Shown in pieces: positions 63,228 to 64,000 of a stretch of 64,000 nucleotides of DNA. Position 1 is the first letter of the stretch. Each line of letters begins with the position of its first letter. The notes beneath the pieces are model-generated. The model made no database searches. It saw only the letters and a program-made list of their open reading frames with translations, and was not told the origin of the DNA. The stretch is from Acanthochlamys bracteata. Its lineage: Eukaryota > Streptophyta > Magnoliopsida > Pandanales > Velloziaceae. The stretch covers positions 5,954,501-6,018,500 of the forward strand of contig CM034128.1 of assembly GCA_019914995.1 (NCBI GenBank), read 5' to 3'. The position numbers and the translations under genes were made by a program.

Positions 63228-64000
63228 TTAGGGCATGATAAATCTTCTATGAAAACCAACTAAGAATGCGGAACAAAAGTACCAAACATAACCAACACCG
63301 ACGATGAAGAAGGCAAGTGGTTGGAGGAAGAGAAATACGCAGAAGTGGTTATGGCCAAATGTCACATCATAGCAACCACAGAACAAGAGATAAGCTCCTA
63401 CGCCAAGCTCCAAGATATGCAATCTATAAGATAACAACAAACCTGATTAAAAATCGATGAAGGTCAATACATGAGGGAATTTTGTCCGCTGATCACCATG
63501 CAAGCAGAATATTGTTCATTTTTGCATATGCATAAGTGAATGTTTTCAGACAAGTAAATACTATCCTAATTGGAATTACCTCTCACCAATCCTGAACCGT
63601 TGTTTCCTGGTTGATTTGACTGGTTTCTTAGTTTTGAATGCATCTCCTAGCTTTTCAGTGAATACCCACTCGTTGACTCTTCCTGCTTCCAGTAGGCCTA
63701 TAAATGTTGCTTTTGTTCTATGCAGTGACATATAACATTCTCGAAAAAGATCCAGAATACCAACAAGTGGTCAGCTTTACACAAATGGGTAGCCTACTGC
63801 GTGGATGTGATTTGAAATGGCTATTGACAGGCAATATAGGAAAGTTTTCTTTCTTTTATTTTACAAAAAACAGCTATGCTTGTAATGAACCAACTTATTA
63901 GAGGTAATAAAAACCTAACAATATAAGAACGAAGACAAAGTAACCTTCCGAAAGAGTTTTGTTACTCTTACCTCGGTGTTCCCACAGCATTAAGAAGGGT
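63228..64000 (-). CDS. Small membrane protein, 3' end (continues past the right edge)
   Basis: Two exons on the minus strand: one entering from beyond 64000 and ending at 63972 (reads TLLNAVGTP), with a GTAAGA donor, and the last exon 63423-63228 after an acceptor ..cttatag. Phases agree (AG|A gives arginine). The last exon encodes RLHILELGVGAYLLFCG, YDVTFGHNHF, LFLQPLAFFIVGVGYV and then a hydrophobic/basic tail, stop TAA 63230-63228. Two hydrophobic segments suggest a membrane protein of unknown function; I do not recognise the family. Oddly, the tail after GYV could be read in another frame as GTFVPHS with TAG at 63262-63260, so a one-base insertion may have altered the C terminus. Confidence 0.6.

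Noticed and set aside
63704-63901. Plus-strand 65-codon frame
   Set aside because: It falls in the intron of the minus-strand membrane-protein gene and shows no domain or splice context.

Overview
The window is nuclear DNA of a flowering plant, most likely a dicot. The evidence is plant-type introns (GT..AG, AT-rich), a trihelix factor fused to a UMP-kinase domain, plant transposon families (FAR1-type MULEs, CACTA, hAT, Tourist MITEs, Ty1/copia and Ty3/gypsy) and low gene density. The species cannot be named from the sequence. I see no tRNA, rRNA or CRISPR.

Layout. 1-6.8 kb: two Ty1/copia fossils, one truncated by the window edge and one short copy with both LTRs and a perfect 5-bp target duplication. 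7.3-22.5 kb: two large Mutator-like elements (A, 6.5 kb; B, 8.4 kb) set in one interrupted (TA)n tract. Each has a FAR1-type transposase gene and very long terminal inverted repeats (about 1 kb and 2 kb). Element B also carries a captured exon of a GH28 pectinase-type gene. 22.5-34.8 kb: old repeats, a TRIM-like LTR miniature with a perfect target duplication, a mosaic of host-gene fragments (protein kinase, D-2-hydroxyacid dehydrogenase, Site-1 protease), a third (TA)n-embedded foldback element (C), and hAT-like repeats.

35.0-41.5 kb is the first host-gene island. It holds a seven-exon gene for a trihelix/UMP-kinase fusion (524 aa) and, on the opposite strand, a two-exon gene for a charged coiled-coil protein with a mitochondrial-type N terminus. 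A broken fragment resembling the N terminus of RAD5-type helicases follows. 42.5-52 kb is a transposon nest: a Ty3/gypsy fossil was entered by a CACTA element (itself entered by two hAT elements) and by a segment holding an EXO70 exocyst pseudogene. 54.6-57.9 kb is another decayed Ty1/copia element.

59.2-64 kb is the second host-gene island: a four-exon gene for a degenerate DEAD-box-like protein (339 aa), and the 3' end of a small membrane-protein gene on the minus strand that runs off the right edge.

Most notable observations: (i) three different elements with related tips all sit in TA microsatellites, which points to a microsatellite-targeting MULE group; (ii) both FAR1-type transposases, although their other lesions differ, share the same -1 frame change at a U UUU UUC heptamer, so programmed frameshifting is a live hypothesis beside an inherited deletion; (iii) host-gene fragments were captured with intron borders in two places.
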